64,000 nt of DNA from Conexibacter sp. DBS9H8 (GCF_023330685.1 NZ_CP097128.1:1922001-1986000); one strand, 5' to 3'. Positions 47,093 to 56,433 are shown, numbered from the stretch's first letter. Notes: a model not told the origin generated them from the letters alone. Translations and numbers: made by a program.

Positions 47093-47938
47093 ATGCCAGT
47101 GACCGCCGTCCTCTTCCCCGGCCAGGGAAGCCAGACCCCGGAGATGCGCGACCTCGTCGCCACCCACGCGCCCGACCTGCTCGAGCGCGTCCGGACCGCC
47201 GTCGGCGCCGACCCGTTCGAGCGGGTGGAGGAGGGGACTGCCTATGCCCAGCCGGCGATCTTCTGCGCGAGCCTCGCGGGCTGGCGCAGCCTGCCGGCCT
47301 CCGAGCGCGCGGCCGCCACGCTGTTTGCCGGCCACTCCCTCGGGGAGCTCGGGGCGCTCGTCGCCGCCGGACGGCTCACCGAGCAGGACGGGCTCGAGCT
47401 CGTCGCCCTGCGCGGGGTGCTGATGCAGGAGGCGGGTGAGCGGGCCGGAGAGGGCGGGATGGTCGCCGTCCTCGGAGCGGACGCGGCCGCCCAGGCGCCG
47501 GCGCTCGCCGCCGCCCACGGCCTTGCGGTCGCCAACGACAACTCCCCCCAGCAGGTCGTCCTCTCGGGCGCCCGCTCGGCGCTGCCGGATGCGGCCGCGG
47601 CCGCGCGTGGGCGCGGGCTGCGCGCGATGATCCTGCCGGTCACCGGCGCGTTCCACTCACCGATGATGGCCTCCGCGGTGCCGGCCTTTACGGCCGCCCT
47701 CGCCCGGGTCGAGATCCGGGAGGGGCGCGGTCGCGTGATCAGCGCGGTCACCGCCGCCCCCTTCGATGATGTGCGGCGCCGGCTCGCCGAGGCGCTGACG
47801 GCCCCGGTCCGCTGGCGTGAGGTGATGGTCGCCCTCACCGACCACGGTGCCGACCGCTTCCTCGAGGTCGGGCCCGGCCGTGTCCTCACCGGCCTCGCCA
47901 AGCGCACCGTCACCGAGGTCGAGCTCGCCGGTGTCTGA
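47093..47938 (+). CDS. fabD: Malonyl-CoA:ACP transacylase
   Basis: FabD of 281 aa, which loads malonate onto acyl carrier protein. The N-terminal 'LFPGQGSQTPEM' and the active-site Ser82 in 'GHSLGELGAL' are typical, and the catalytic His is in 'GAFHSPMM'. ATG 47093 fits the leaderless -10 spacing. It is the first gene of the FAS-II cluster and overlaps fabH by 8 nt (GTGTCTGA). Confidence 0.96.
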   Translation: MPVTAVLFPGQGSQTPEMRDLVATHAPDLLERVRTAVGADPFERVEEGTAYAQPAIFCASLAGWRSLPASERAAATLFAGHSLGELGALVAAGRLTEQDGLELVALRGVLMQEAGERAGEGGMVAVLGADAAAQAPALAAAHGLAVANDNSPQQVVLSGARSALPDAAAAARGRGLRAMILPVTGAFHSPMMASAVPAFTAALARVEIREGRGRVISAVTAAPFDDVRRRLAEALTAPVRWREVMVALTDHGADRFLEVGPGRVLTGLAKRTVTEVELAGV

Positions 47939-49028
47939 CCTCGGCCCCCCGACCCTCAGCGCCGGCGTGCTGCCGGCTGCGCTGCCCAGCGTCGAGCTGA
48001 CCGGGCTCGCCGTCGAGCTGCCTCCGACCCGCGTCTCGAGCGCCCAGCTCGCCGCCTCGCTCGGGATCGCCGAGGAGTGGATCCTCTCGCGCACGGGGAT
48101 CCGGGAGCGCCGCCACGCCCAGCCGGATGAGCGCCTCAGCGACTTCGCCGCCCGGGCGGGGGCACGGGCGCTTGCGGCGGCCGGCCTCGAGGCCTCCGCG
48201 CTCGATCTCGTGATCGTCGCGACGATCACCGCTGACGAGGTGACCCCTGCGGCGGCTCCGATCGTCGCCCGCGCCCTCGGCGCGACCCGGGCCGGCGCGT
48301 TTGACCTCAGTGCCGCCTGCACCGGGTTCCTCACCGGCCTGTCGCTCGCCGCCGGCCAGATCGAGAGCGGCCGGGCCACCCACGTCCTGCTGATCGGCGC
48401 CGACTTCCTCTCTCGGATCACCGACATGACCGACCGCCGCTCGGCGCCGCTGTTCGCCGACGGGGTCGGTGCGGTCGTGCTGTCGGCCGGTGCGCCGCAG
48501 CCGACGGCGGGACGGGGGGCCCTCGGCTCGCTTGGACCGGTCATCCTCGCCTGTGACGGTGACCCGGGGCGGGCGCTCTATGCCGAGCACTCCGAGCGGC
48601 TGCTGCGGATGGACGGGACCGAGGTGTTCCGGCTCGCCGTCGCGCACATGGGGGAGGCGACCGTCGACGCGATCGCCGCCGCCGGTCTCGGGATCGACGA
48701 CATCGACCTGTTCGTCTACCACCAGGCGAACGCGCGGATCACCCGGGCGTTGCGGGAGCGCCTCGGCCTGCCCGTCGAGCGTGTCGTCGACTGCATCGAA
48801 CTGATCGGCAACCCGTCCGCGGCAACCCTACCGCTCGCGCTCGCCCACGCGATCGAGACGGGCCGGCTCGCGCCGGGCATGCGCGTCCTCCTCAGCGCGT
48901 TCGGTGCCGGGTTTACCTGGGGCGCCTGCGTTCTACATTGGGGGGCGACCGCGTACTCACCGAGCCCGACCCTGTCTGCCACCTCACACTCCGGCGCCCC
49001 CGCCGCCCACCAGCCCGCCCGTGTCTGA
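47931..49028 (+). CDS. fabH: 3-oxoacyl-ACP synthase III
   Basis: KAS III of 365 aa that starts fatty-acid chains by condensing an acyl-CoA with malonyl-ACP. The Cys-His-Asn triad is Cys130 ('SAACTGFL'), His264 ('VYHQANARI') and Asn294 ('LIGNPSAATLP'). After the normal end of the family ('GAGFTWGACVLHWG') there is a 25-residue Ser/Pro-rich extension that overlaps fabG by 8 nt, with the same GTGTCTGA as the fabD-fabH junction. Confidence 0.95.
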   Translation: MSDLGPPTLSAGVLPAALPSVELTGLAVELPPTRVSSAQLAASLGIAEEWILSRTGIRERRHAQPDERLSDFAARAGARALAAAGLEASALDLVIVATITADEVTPAAAPIVARALGATRAGAFDLSAACTGFLTGLSLAAGQIESGRATHVLLIGADFLSRITDMTDRRSAPLFADGVGAVVLSAGAPQPTAGRGALGSLGPVILACDGDPGRALYAEHSERLLRMDGTEVFRLAVAHMGEATVDAIAAAGLGIDDIDLFVYHQANARITRALRERLGLPVERVVDCIELIGNPSAATLPLALAHAIETGRLAPGMRVLLSAFGAGFTWGACVLHWGATAYSPSPTLSATSHSGAPAAHQPARV

Positions 49029-49758
49029 GGCGACGGTGGGCTGCGCGCTGGTCACCGGCGCCTCGAGAGGGATCGGTGCGGCGATCGCCGCCGGGCTCGC
49101 CGCCGATGGGTGGCCGGTGGCCGTCAACTACCGGACCGGAGCCGAGCCGGCGGCCGCGCTTGTCACCGCGATCTGCGACGCGGGTGGGCGTGCGGTCGCT
49201 CTCGCCGGTGACGTCGCCGACCCCGCCGTGGCCGACTCACTGATCAGCGCCGCCGAGGACCACTTCGGCCAGCCGCTGCTCGTGCTCGTCAACAACGCGG
49301 GCATCACCGCCGACGATCTCACCCCGTCGCTCACCGACGCCGCCTGGGACAGCGTGCTCAACACGAACCTGTCCGCCGCCTTCCGGCTCACCCGGCGCGC
49401 GCTGAAGCCGATGATGCGCGCCCGCCAGGGCCGGATCGTCAACCTCGCCTCCGTGTCCGCGCTGCGGGCCAACCCCGGCCAGGCCAACTACAGTGCCGCC
49501 AAGGCCGGGCTCGTGGCGATGACCAAGACGACCGCGGTCGAGGTCGCCCGCCGGGGCATCACCGTCAACGCGGTCGCCCCGGGGTGGATCTCCACGGAGA
49601 TGACCGCCGGCGTCGACTCCGCTCTTGCCGCCGCGATCCCGGCGCGGCGACCCGGCACGCCGGAGGAGGTGGCCGCCTGCGTACGCTTTCTCGTGTCGCC
49701 GGCGGCAAGCTATGTGACCGGGGCAGTTCTTACCGTCGACGGCGGGCTGGCCGCCTGA
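49021..49758 (+). CDS. fabG: 3-oxoacyl-ACP reductase
   Basis: Short-chain dehydrogenase of 245 aa: NADPH motif 'VTGASRGIGAAIA', 'NNAGITADD', catalytic Ser in 'NLASVSALRAN' and Tyr-x3-Lys in 'NYSAAKAGL'. In this cluster it reduces 3-oxoacyl-ACP. GTG 49021 was chosen because it places the NADP motif at the normal distance from the start; longer in-frame starts lie inside fabH. Confidence 0.94.
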   Translation: MSEATVGCALVTGASRGIGAAIAAGLAADGWPVAVNYRTGAEPAAALVTAICDAGGRAVALAGDVADPAVADSLISAAEDHFGQPLLVLVNNAGITADDLTPSLTDAAWDSVLNTNLSAAFRLTRRALKPMMRARQGRIVNLASVSALRANPGQANYSAAKAGLVAMTKTTAVEVARRGITVNAVAPGWISTEMTAGVDSALAAAIPARRPGTPEEVAACVRFLVSPAASYVTGAVLTVDGGLAA

Positions 49759-49783
49759 CCAAGTGCAGAAAAGAGGAACCCAG

Positions 49784-50032
49784 ATGACCGTCATCACCAA
49801 GGAGCAGGTCCAGGCGCGCGTGACCGAGGCGCTGTCGAGCTTCGGTCCCGATGCCGACCAGATCACCCTCGAGGCGACCTTCGAGGAGCTCGACATCGAC
49901 TCACTCGACCTCGTCGAGCTCGCCCAGATCGTCGAGGACGACTACGGCGTCGTGCTCAAGGGCGAGGACATGAAGGACCTCACCACCGTCGGTGAGGCCG
50001 TCGACCTGATCGTCGCGCGCGCGTCCGCCTAA
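49784..50032 (+). CDS. acpP: Acyl carrier protein
   Basis: ACP of 82 aa, acidic, with the phosphopantetheine-attachment Ser40 in 'EELDIDSLDLVEL'. It carries the growing acyl chain. AGAGGA lies 8 nt upstream of the ATG. An ATG 21 nt earlier is in frame but gives a basic head that ACPs lack. Confidence 0.96.
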   Translation: MTVITKEQVQARVTEALSSFGPDADQITLEATFEELDIDSLDLVELAQIVEDDYGVVLKGEDMKDLTTVGEAVDLIVARASA

Positions 50033-50063
50033 GCGCGAAGCTCTCGAGCCCTACCCAGGTCCC

Positions 50064-51317
50064 GTGCCGCCGTCCAGCTCCCAGCCGCTCCGCAAGCGTC
50101 GCGTCGTCGTCACCGGCGTCGGGGCCGTCAGCCCGCTCGGGGTTGGCGCCCGACCGCTGCATGACCGTTGGGTCGCCGGGGAGTCGGGGATCGTCGACGG
50201 GGTTGGCCGGGCCAGCGAGTACGAGCCCGCCAACCATCTCACGGTCAAGGAGGCCCGCCGCTTTGACCGCAGCGCCCAGTTCATCGTCGTCGCCGCGGAC
50301 GAGGCGCTGCGCCAGGCCGGCTGGCTCACCGACGCCGGCACCGACCTGCCCTACGACAGTCTGCGGGTCGGGTGCGTGATCGCCACCGGGATCGGTGGGA
50401 TCGGCACGATGGAGAGCCAACACGACGTGATGCGCCAGCGCGGCGCGGACCGGATCTCCCCGCTCGGGGTGCCGATGTACATGCCCAACGCGGCCGCCGC
50501 GGCCGTCTCGATGCGCTACGGCCTCCAGGGAACCAGCTACGGGCTGGTGTCGGCCTGCGCGAGCGGCGGCCACGCCGTCGGTATGGCCCTGCGGACGATC
50601 CAGTACGGCGACGCGGACGCGATGGTCACCGGCGGTACGGAGGCGGTGCTCACCGAGTTCGGCTTCGGCTCCTTTCAGACGATGGGGGCGCTCGCCTCCG
50701 ACGGGATCTCCCGCCCCTTTGACCTGCGCCGCGACGGGTTCGTGATGGGGGAGGGGGGGGCCGCCCTCGTGCTCGAGGAGATGGAGTCCGCGATCGCCCG
50801 CGGGGCGACGATCCTCGGGGAGCTCGCCGGCTTCGGCTCGACCGCCGACGCCCACCACCTCACCGCTCCCGAACCGACCGGTCGCCCGGCCGCCGCGGCG
50901 ATCAGCCAGGCGCTCGTCGACGCCGGGATCACCCCGGCGGAGGTGTCCTACGTCAACGCGCACGGCACCTCCACCCAGCTCAACGACGCGGCGGAGACGA
51001 ACGCTCTCAAGCTCGCCCTCGGCGAGCATGCCTACCGGATCCCGGTCTCCTCGACCAAGTCGGCGATCGGCCACCTGCTCGGCGCCGCCGGGGCGATCGA
51101 GGCGGTCGCGACCGTCCTCGCCCTCCGTGAGGGGATGCTCGGGCCGACGCTCAACCTCGAGGTGCCCGATCCCGAGCTCGACCTCGACTACATCCCGCTC
51201 ACCGCACGCCCGCTCGTACCGGTCAACGGCGGACCTCCGGCGGCCCTGTCGAACTCCTTCGCCTTCGGTGGGCACAACGTGTCGCTGCTCATCGCCGGCG
51301 CCCCGGAGCCCACCTGA
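50064..51317 (+). CDS. fabF: 3-oxoacyl-ACP synthase II
   Basis: KAS II of 417 aa, the elongating condensing enzyme. The nucleophile is Cys165 in 'SACASGGHAVG'; the two His are in 'NAHGTSTQLND' and 'KSAIGHLLGAAG'. The start is GTG 50064, with TACCCA 6 nt upstream, which may be an imperfect leaderless -10 box. Confidence 0.96.
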   Translation: MPPSSSQPLRKRRVVVTGVGAVSPLGVGARPLHDRWVAGESGIVDGVGRASEYEPANHLTVKEARRFDRSAQFIVVAADEALRQAGWLTDAGTDLPYDSLRVGCVIATGIGGIGTMESQHDVMRQRGADRISPLGVPMYMPNAAAAAVSMRYGLQGTSYGLVSACASGGHAVGMALRTIQYGDADAMVTGGTEAVLTEFGFGSFQTMGALASDGISRPFDLRRDGFVMGEGGAALVLEEMESAIARGATILGELAGFGSTADAHHLTAPEPTGRPAAAAISQALVDAGITPAEVSYVNAHGTSTQLNDAAETNALKLALGEHAYRIPVSSTKSAIGHLLGAAGAIEAVATVLALREGMLGPTLNLEVPDPELDLDYIPLTARPLVPVNGGPPAALSNSFAFGGHNVSLLIAGAPEPT

Positions 51318-51330
51318 TGGGGCGGCGAGG

Positions 51331-52113
51331 GTGACCGGCGGTCTGCTCGCCGGCAAGCGGCTGCTGATCACCGGGGTCATCACCAAGGACTCGATCGCCT
51401 TTCACGTCGCCGAAGCCGCCCAGGCCCAGGGGGCCGAGGTGCTGCTGACGAGCTTCGGACGGGTACGGCGGATGACCGAGCGCGCCGCCGCCCGCCTGCC
51501 GACGCCCGTCGACGTGCTCGAGCTCGACGTCAACAACCCCGACGACCTCACTGCCCTGGAGGCCACGTTGGGCGAGCGATGGGGGAGAGTCGACGGGGCG
51601 CTGCACGCGATCGCCTACGCCCCCGAGGACGCCCTCGGCGGCCGTTTCCTCACCGCGCCCGCCGCCTCGGCCGCCGCCGCCTTCCAGACGAGCGCGTTCT
51701 CGCTCAAGTCGCTCGCGGTCGCCCTCGCGCCGCTGATGCCTCCCGGGTCTAGTCTCGTCGGCCTTGACTTCGACGCCCAGCAGGCGTGGCCGATCTACGA
51801 CTGGATGGGGGTCGCCAAGGCGGCGCTCGAATCGGTCGCCCGCTACCTCGCCCGCGACCTCGGCCCCCAGGGGATCCGCGTCAACCTCGTCAGCGCCGGT
51901 CCGCTCGGGACCGTCGCCGCCCGTGGCATCCCCGGCTTTGAGCAGCTCGCGAGCCTGTGGGAGCGCCAGGCGCCGCTCGGCTGGGACATCGAGGATCCGG
52001 CGATCGTCGCCGGGGCGGTCAGCTTCCTCCTGTCGGACCTCTCCCGCGGCGTGTCGGGTGAGATCCTCCACGTCGACGGCGGCTTCCACGCGGTCGGCGC
52101 CCCGTCCTTCTGA
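51331..52113 (+). CDS. fabI: Enoyl-ACP reductase (FabI/InhA type)
   Basis: NADH-dependent enoyl-ACP reductase of 260 aa that catalyses the last step of each elongation cycle. The variant SDR motif 'LLITGVITKDSIAFHVAEAA' and the catalytic 'YDWMGVAK' (Tyr-x6-Lys) distinguish FabI/InhA from FabG-type proteins. The C-terminal 'GEILHVDGGFHA' is typical. The start is GTG 51331. It completes a full FAS-II set except for the dehydratase, which is not in the window. Confidence 0.95.
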   Translation: MTGGLLAGKRLLITGVITKDSIAFHVAEAAQAQGAEVLLTSFGRVRRMTERAAARLPTPVDVLELDVNNPDDLTALEATLGERWGRVDGALHAIAYAPEDALGGRFLTAPAASAAAAFQTSAFSLKSLAVALAPLMPPGSSLVGLDFDAQQAWPIYDWMGVAKAALESVARYLARDLGPQGIRVNLVSAGPLGTVAARGIPGFEQLASLWERQAPLGWDIEDPAIVAGAVSFLLSDLSRGVSGEILHVDGGFHAVGAPSF

Positions 52114-52126
52114 GCCGCCCGGGCCC

Positions 52127-53140
52127 GTGTCGGCCTCCCGTGTCTCGGCGCCGGCCACGCCCGGCTTGGCGCCCATTCGCCCGGGCGTGTCGGCGCGGTG
52201 GACCGCGGCGATCGGCGCGGCGATCATCGCCTTCTCCGCGATCTTCGTCAAGCTCAGCCACGCCTCCGACAGCACGGCGGCGATCTTCCGCTGCTTTGAT
52301 GCCTCACTGATCCTCGTCCCGCTCGCCTGGGCCGAACAGCGGCGGTTCGGGCCGCGCCCCTGGCGCGCGCGCCGCGCCGGGCTCGCGGCCGGCGTGTTCT
52401 TCGCCGCCGACCTCGTGATGTGGGACCGGGCGATCACCGACGTCGGCGCCGGGCTCGCCACCGTCCTCGCCAACGTCCAGGTCATCCTCGTCCCGCTCGT
52501 CGCCTGGGCGCTGCTCCGGGAGGCACCCGGGCGAAGGGTGCTCGCCGCCCTCGGACCCGTGCTGCTCGGCGTGCTGCTCATCTCCGGCGTGCTCGTCCAC
52601 GGCGCCTACGGGACCGCTCCGCTCGCCGGGGCGGCGCTCGGCGCCGGCGCCGGGCTCGCCTACGTCGGCGCGCTGCTGCTGCTGCGCCACGGCGGGGCGG
52701 ACCTCTCCCGGCCGGTCGCGCCGCTCGCCGAGATGACCGCCTCGGCGACCGTCGTCGCCGCACTGATCGGGATCGTCCTCGGCGACGCCCGCTTCGTCCC
52801 CGTCTGGCCGGGGGCCGCCTGGCTCGCGCTGCTCGCCGTCGGCTCCCAGGTGATCGGGTGGCTGGCGATCACCCGCTCACTGCCGCGCCTACCAGCGGCG
52901 ACGACGTCCTTGCTGCTGATGATCCAGCCGATCGGATCGCTGCTGCTCGGCGCGCTGCTGCTCGGGGAACGGCCGAGCGCCTCCCAACTGCTCGGCGTCG
53001 CCCTGCTGCTCGGCGCCGTCGTGTACGCGACCCGGCCGGCGGGGCCGGTCAGCGGAACAGGTCCTGCTCCGCGGCCCGGATCAGCGGGGCGACCCCGGGA
53101 CCGTCCTCGCCACAGACGTGGCGGCCGGCTCCGTCGATGA
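52127..53140 (+). CDS. EamA/DMT-family transporter
   Basis: Membrane protein of 337 aa with about ten helices in two EamA repeats (for example 'AAIIAFSAIFVKLSHAS' near the start and 'LPRLPAATTSLLLMIQPIGS' in the second). The second repeat ends with the typical 'LLGERPSASQLLGVALLLGAVV'. Family members export amino acids or other metabolites; the substrate is unknown. The Arg/Pro-rich last 30 residues overlap the convergent cofE gene by 92 nt and may not be conserved. Confidence 0.85.
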   Translation: MSASRVSAPATPGLAPIRPGVSARWTAAIGAAIIAFSAIFVKLSHASDSTAAIFRCFDASLILVPLAWAEQRRFGPRPWRARRAGLAAGVFFAADLVMWDRAITDVGAGLATVLANVQVILVPLVAWALLREAPGRRVLAALGPVLLGVLLISGVLVHGAYGTAPLAGAALGAGAGLAYVGALLLLRHGGADLSRPVAPLAEMTASATVVAALIGIVLGDARFVPVWPGAAWLALLAVGSQVIGWLAITRSLPRLPAATTSLLLMIQPIGSLLLGALLLGERPSASQLLGVALLLGAVVYATRPAGPVSGTGPAPRPGSAGRPRDRPRHRRGGRLRR

Positions 53141-53798
53141 GCACCACCGGCTGGCGGCCGTCCTTGCGCCGGGCGAGGTCGGCTGTCGCGGCGAGCTGAT
53201 CGGCGACGGCGATCACGGTCGCCCGCAACTCGCGGCCGTAGGCGTCCCGGCCGCCCCGCCAGTCCTCGAGCGGCACGACCCCGGCACAGCCGATCGCCAC
53301 GTCACACTGCCCGGTCCGCCAGGCCCGGCCGAAGCTGTCGGTGATCACAACCCCGGGGGCGGCCCCGGTCAGCTCAGCAAACCGGCGGCGCACCCGCCGG
53401 GCCGAGGCGTCGGGATCGACGGGCAGCATCAGGACGTGATCGTCACCGGCGACGTTGGAGGCGTCGACGCCGCTGTTGGCACAGATGAAGCCGTGGTGGG
53501 TCTCGGTGATCAGCACGCCGTGGGCGGCCCGGATCACCCCACGGGACTCGTCGAGGATCACCTGCACGAGCCGCGGGTCCTTGTCGAGTTCGGCGGCGAG
53601 CGCGGCGGCGCGCCCGCCGGCGGTCACCTCGCTGAGGCGGCGCAGCCGGCCCTCGGACTTGGAGATCGCCTTGTGGGCGATCACCACCACCTGCCCGGGG
53701 CCGATCGCCTCCGGGCCGACGCGGTCGATCACCGCCGCGGCGAGGTCGGTACCGACGGCGATCTCCCCGAGATCGGACACCGGACGGGCCGACAGCAT
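53049..53798 (-). CDS. cofE: Coenzyme F420-0:L-glutamate ligase
   Basis: CofE (equivalent to the N-terminal domain of FbiB) of 249 aa, which adds gamma-linked glutamates to F420-0 using GTP. Recognisable segments are 'VVVIAHKAISKSEGR', 'HHGFICANSGVDASNV' and 'VVITDSFGRAWRTGQCDVAIG'. Unlike mycobacterial FbiB it lacks the C-terminal FMN-reductase domain, so that activity must be encoded elsewhere. It overlaps the cofC stop by one nucleotide (TGATG). Confidence 0.93.
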   Translation of the reverse strand: MLSARPVSDLGEIAVGTDLAAAVIDRVGPEAIGPGQVVVIAHKAISKSEGRLRRLSEVTAGGRAAALAAELDKDPRLVQVILDESRGVIRAAHGVLITETHHGFICANSGVDASNVAGDDHVLMLPVDPDASARRVRRRFAELTGAAPGVVITDSFGRAWRTGQCDVAIGCAGVVPLEDWRGGRDAYGRELRATVIAVADQLAATADLARRKDGRQPVVLIDGAGRHVCGEDGPGVAPLIRAAEQDLFR

Positions 53799-54460
53799 CA
53801 GCCGCGGCTGCGAGCGAGCTGGTTGAGCATTCCGCGGGTGTGGGCGGCGCCCCCGCGCGTGGCCGCGAGCGTCTCGGTGAGCAGGGCGAGGTCCTCCGGG
53901 GTGTCGATGTCGAGGGCGAGCGAGCGCACCGACACCGTGTGGGGCTCGCTGCCCTGGGCGACGGCGAGCTGATGGTGGCGGGCGGCGCTGTCCTCGCCGA
54001 AGGCGGGCGTGAGCGCGTCCGGCGGGGTGAGCAGCAGCCCGTTGGTCCCGCTGCCGTGACGGTCCGGGATGACCAGGGCAGTCCGGCCGGGGACGTCGAG
54101 GCCGAGCAGTTCGGTCAGCTCGCCCGGATCGAGCAGCGGACAGTCGCCGGGGACGATCAGCACGCGGTCAGCGCCGTGGGTGAGCGCGTCGGCGATCCCG
54201 GCGCTTGCGGCGTTGGAATGGCCGACTGCCGCGTCCTCGACGATCGCTGCGCCGTGCCCGCCGGCGATCCGCTGGGCGCCGTGGTCGGCGCTGACGACGA
54301 CGATCCGGTCGATCGCCGCGGTCCGGCGCAGCGCGGTGAGGACGTCGGTGAACATCGCCTCCACGAGCGCCCGGCGCGGACCGAGGGCCAGCTCATCGGC
54401 CAGGCGGGTCTTGGCGTTGGCGGAGAAGCTCTTGATCGGAAGGACGGCGGTGGTGGTCAT
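53798..54460 (-). CDS. cofC: Phosphoenolpyruvate/2-phospho-L-lactate guanylyltransferase (CofC/FbiD)
   Basis: Guanylyltransferase of 220 aa that activates 2-phospholactate or phosphoenolpyruvate with GTP for F420 synthesis. 'VLPIKSFSANAKTRLA' (nucleotide-binding start), 'VPGDCPLLDPGELTELL' and 'PDRHGSGTNGLLL' are diagnostic. Mycobacterial FbiD uses phosphoenolpyruvate, and that is the likelier substrate in an actinobacterium. It lies between cofD and cofE in one minus-strand operon. Confidence 0.92.
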   Translation of the reverse strand: MTTTAVLPIKSFSANAKTRLADELALGPRRALVEAMFTDVLTALRRTAAIDRIVVVSADHGAQRIAGGHGAAIVEDAAVGHSNAASAGIADALTHGADRVLIVPGDCPLLDPGELTELLGLDVPGRTALVIPDRHGSGTNGLLLTPPDALTPAFGEDSAARHHQLAVAQGSEPHTVSVRSLALDIDTPEDLALLTETLAATRGGAAHTRGMLNQLARSRG

Positions 54461-54493
54461 CGAGGGGAGTGAGCCTACTCGGTGGCGCCCCCG

Positions 54494-55459
54494 TCATCGG
54501 AGCCCGGCCGCGAAGGTGAGCGTCTGCGCGGCCAGGCGACGGCGGCCGGCCGCCCCGTCCATCATCAGGTCACAGACCAGCGTCGCCAGGTCCGGGGCGG
54601 CGGCCTCGTCCGCCCCGGCGGGCGTGAGCGGAGCGTCGAGGACGATCCCGTCGATCCGGTTTCCGTAGAGCGCCGCGACCCCGTCACCGGACGCGCTCAC
54701 TCCCGCCCAGGCGAGGCAGGTCGCCGTCGGTCCCTTCAGCACCGACCCGCCGACGATCGGGCTGACGGCGACCGTCGGGGCCGGGCTGGCGGCGAGGGCG
54801 GCGGCAAGCTCGGGGATCGCGAGCATCGGCCCGATCGACAGCACCGGGTTGGACGGGCCGATCACGATCGCCCGGGCGGCGCCGAGGGCGGCGAGCACCT
54901 CCGGGGTGGTGTCCGCGCCGGCCGCGCCGACGTAGGTGACGTCATCGATCGCCGGCCAGTCGCCGTCGGGTCTGCGGCCGCGGATCAGGTACTCCTGCAG
55001 CGACCAGTTCCGCCCGGCCGCACGGATCCGGGTGCGCACCGGCCGGTCGCTCATCACGAGCACCTCGGCGCGGAGGCCGAGGCGGCGGGTGAGATCGGCT
55101 TGGACGACGCTGAGGCGCTCTCCGGCCCCCAGGCCGGCGGCGCGCAGCAGTGCGATGGCGAGGTCGGCGTCCCCGAGGTTGAACCACACCTCCTCCCCGA
55201 GGTCCCGGAGGCCGTCCATGACCTCAAAAGTGTCCCCGGCGAGCCCCCAGCCGCGCTCGTCGATGCGGTCGGCCAGCCAGAAGCTGACGAGGTCCGGGTC
55301 CGGGGAGACGTACCCGCCGTAGATCTCGACGTCGTCACCGGTGTTGGCGATCACCACGAGGTCGTCGGGGCCGACGACGTCGAGCATCCCGCGGGCGAGC
55401 TTGGCGCCCCCGGTGCCGCCGGCGAGCATGACGACCGGGCCTTGGCTGTGAGCGTTCAT
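54494..55459 (-). CDS. cofD: Phosphotransferase CofD/FbiA (F420-0 synthesis)
   Basis: CofD/FbiA of 321 aa, which transfers the phospholactyl or phosphoenolpyruvyl group onto Fo. The N-terminal 'VVMLAGGTGGAKLARGM' and 'VIANTGDDVEIYGGYVSPD' bind the substrate, and 'IGPSNPVLSIGPML' follows. ATG 55459 gives the normal N-terminus; the open frame further upstream overlaps the divergent gene. First gene of the minus-strand cofD-cofC-cofE operon. Confidence 0.94.
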   Translation of the reverse strand: MNAHSQGPVVMLAGGTGGAKLARGMLDVVGPDDLVVIANTGDDVEIYGGYVSPDPDLVSFWLADRIDERGWGLAGDTFEVMDGLRDLGEEVWFNLGDADLAIALLRAAGLGAGERLSVVQADLTRRLGLRAEVLVMSDRPVRTRIRAAGRNWSLQEYLIRGRRPDGDWPAIDDVTYVGAAGADTTPEVLAALGAARAIVIGPSNPVLSIGPMLAIPELAAALAASPAPTVAVSPIVGGSVLKGPTATCLAWAGVSASGDGVAALYGNRIDGIVLDAPLTPAGADEAAAPDLATLVCDLMMDGAAGRRRLAAQTLTFAAGLR

Positions 55460-55476
55460 GGCCCCATGGAACCGCG

Positions 55477-55482
55477 TAAGGT
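55477..55482 (+). promoter_or_regulatory. -10 box of a leaderless promoter (HMG-CoA lyase)
   Basis: TAAGGT ends 7 nt before GTG 55490. It supports that start over ATG 55466. Confidence 0.45.
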
Positions 55483-55489
55483 TCCCTCC

Positions 55490-56422
55490 GTGCTTCCCGC
55501 CAGCGTGCGCATCCGCGAAGTCGGCCCCCGGGACGGACTCCAGAACGAGCCCGAAACGCTCCCGACCCCGGCGAAGGTGGCGATGATCGAGGGGCTCGCC
55601 GCGGCCGGGCTGACCCGCATCGAGCTGACGAGCTTCGTCCGGCCGGACGTGATCCCCCAGCTCGCCGATGCCGCTGAGGTGCTCGCCGCCGTCCGCCTTC
55701 CCGCCGGGGTCACCGCCAGCGTGCTGATCCCGAACGAGCGCGGCCTCGACCGGGCGCTCGCCCAGCGCGAGATGTTTTCGGAGATCAACGGGTTCCTGTC
55801 CGCGTCCGAGACCCACAACGCCAAGAACGTCGGATGCTCGGTGGCCGACTCCCTCGCCGGCCTCAAGCGGGTGTTCGCGCGGGCGACCGTCGAGGGCCTG
55901 GCGATCGAGGCGGTGATCTCAACGAGCTTCGGCTGCCCCTACGAGGGGCCGGTCCCCGTGCCCCGGGTGCTCGACCTCGCCGAGGCGCTCGCGGAGGCGG
56001 GGGCGGGAGAGGTCGGCTTCGGGGACACGACGGGGATGGCCAACCCGGTCGCGGTCGAGGCGTTCTTCACCGCCGCCCGTGAGCGCCTGGGTCACGTTGA
56101 GCTGACCGCCCACTTCCACAACACCCGCGGCCAGGGACTCGCCAACGTCCTCGCCGCCCTCCGGGCGGGCGTCGAGAGCTTCGAGTCAAGCGTCGGCGAG
56201 CTCGGCGGCTGCCCGGTCCCCGCCGGGGCGACCGGCAACATCGCCACTGAGGACCTCGTCTCGATGCTCGAGGAGATGGGAATCGCCACCGGGGTGGAGC
56301 TCGACAAGCTGCTCGGGGTCGCCCGCCGCCTCCAGGAGACGCTTGGACGGCGCCTCGGCAGCCACGTGCTGAGCGCCGGGCCGATCCGCTGGGACGCTCC
56401 CGACCGTCTGAGTTTGAGTTAG
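55490..56422 (+). CDS. Hydroxymethylglutaryl-CoA lyase
   Basis: DRE-TIM barrel enzyme of 310 aa that splits HMG-CoA to acetyl-CoA and acetoacetate, the last step of leucine degradation. 'VREVGPRDGLQNE'-type start (here 'IREVGPRDGLQNE'), metal ligands in 'AHFHNTRGQG' and the active-site Cys in 'GELGGCPVPAGATGN' are present. ATG 55466 is an alternative start. It lies 11 nt before an acyl-CoA carboxylase beta subunit, as in leucine or isovalerate catabolic clusters. Confidence 0.92.
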   Translation: MLPASVRIREVGPRDGLQNEPETLPTPAKVAMIEGLAAAGLTRIELTSFVRPDVIPQLADAAEVLAAVRLPAGVTASVLIPNERGLDRALAQREMFSEINGFLSASETHNAKNVGCSVADSLAGLKRVFARATVEGLAIEAVISTSFGCPYEGPVPVPRVLDLAEALAEAGAGEVGFGDTTGMANPVAVEAFFTAARERLGHVELTAHFHNTRGQGLANVLAALRAGVESFESSVGELGGCPVPAGATGNIATEDLVSMLEEMGIATGVELDKLLGVARRLQETLGRRLGSHVLSAGPIRWDAPDRLSLS

Positions 56423-56433
56423 CTTTCGCTCAG

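Noticed and set aside
53049..53140. The 92-nt convergent overlap of the DMT transporter and cofE as a regulatory antisense pair
   Set aside because: The overlapping transporter tail is Arg/Pro-rich and follows the last helix, so simple run-on past a lost stop codon explains it better.
55466..55490. ATG 55466 as start of the HMG-CoA lyase
   Set aside because: Possible, but the -10 box TAAGGT would lie inside the coding region, and family similarity begins after GTG 55490.
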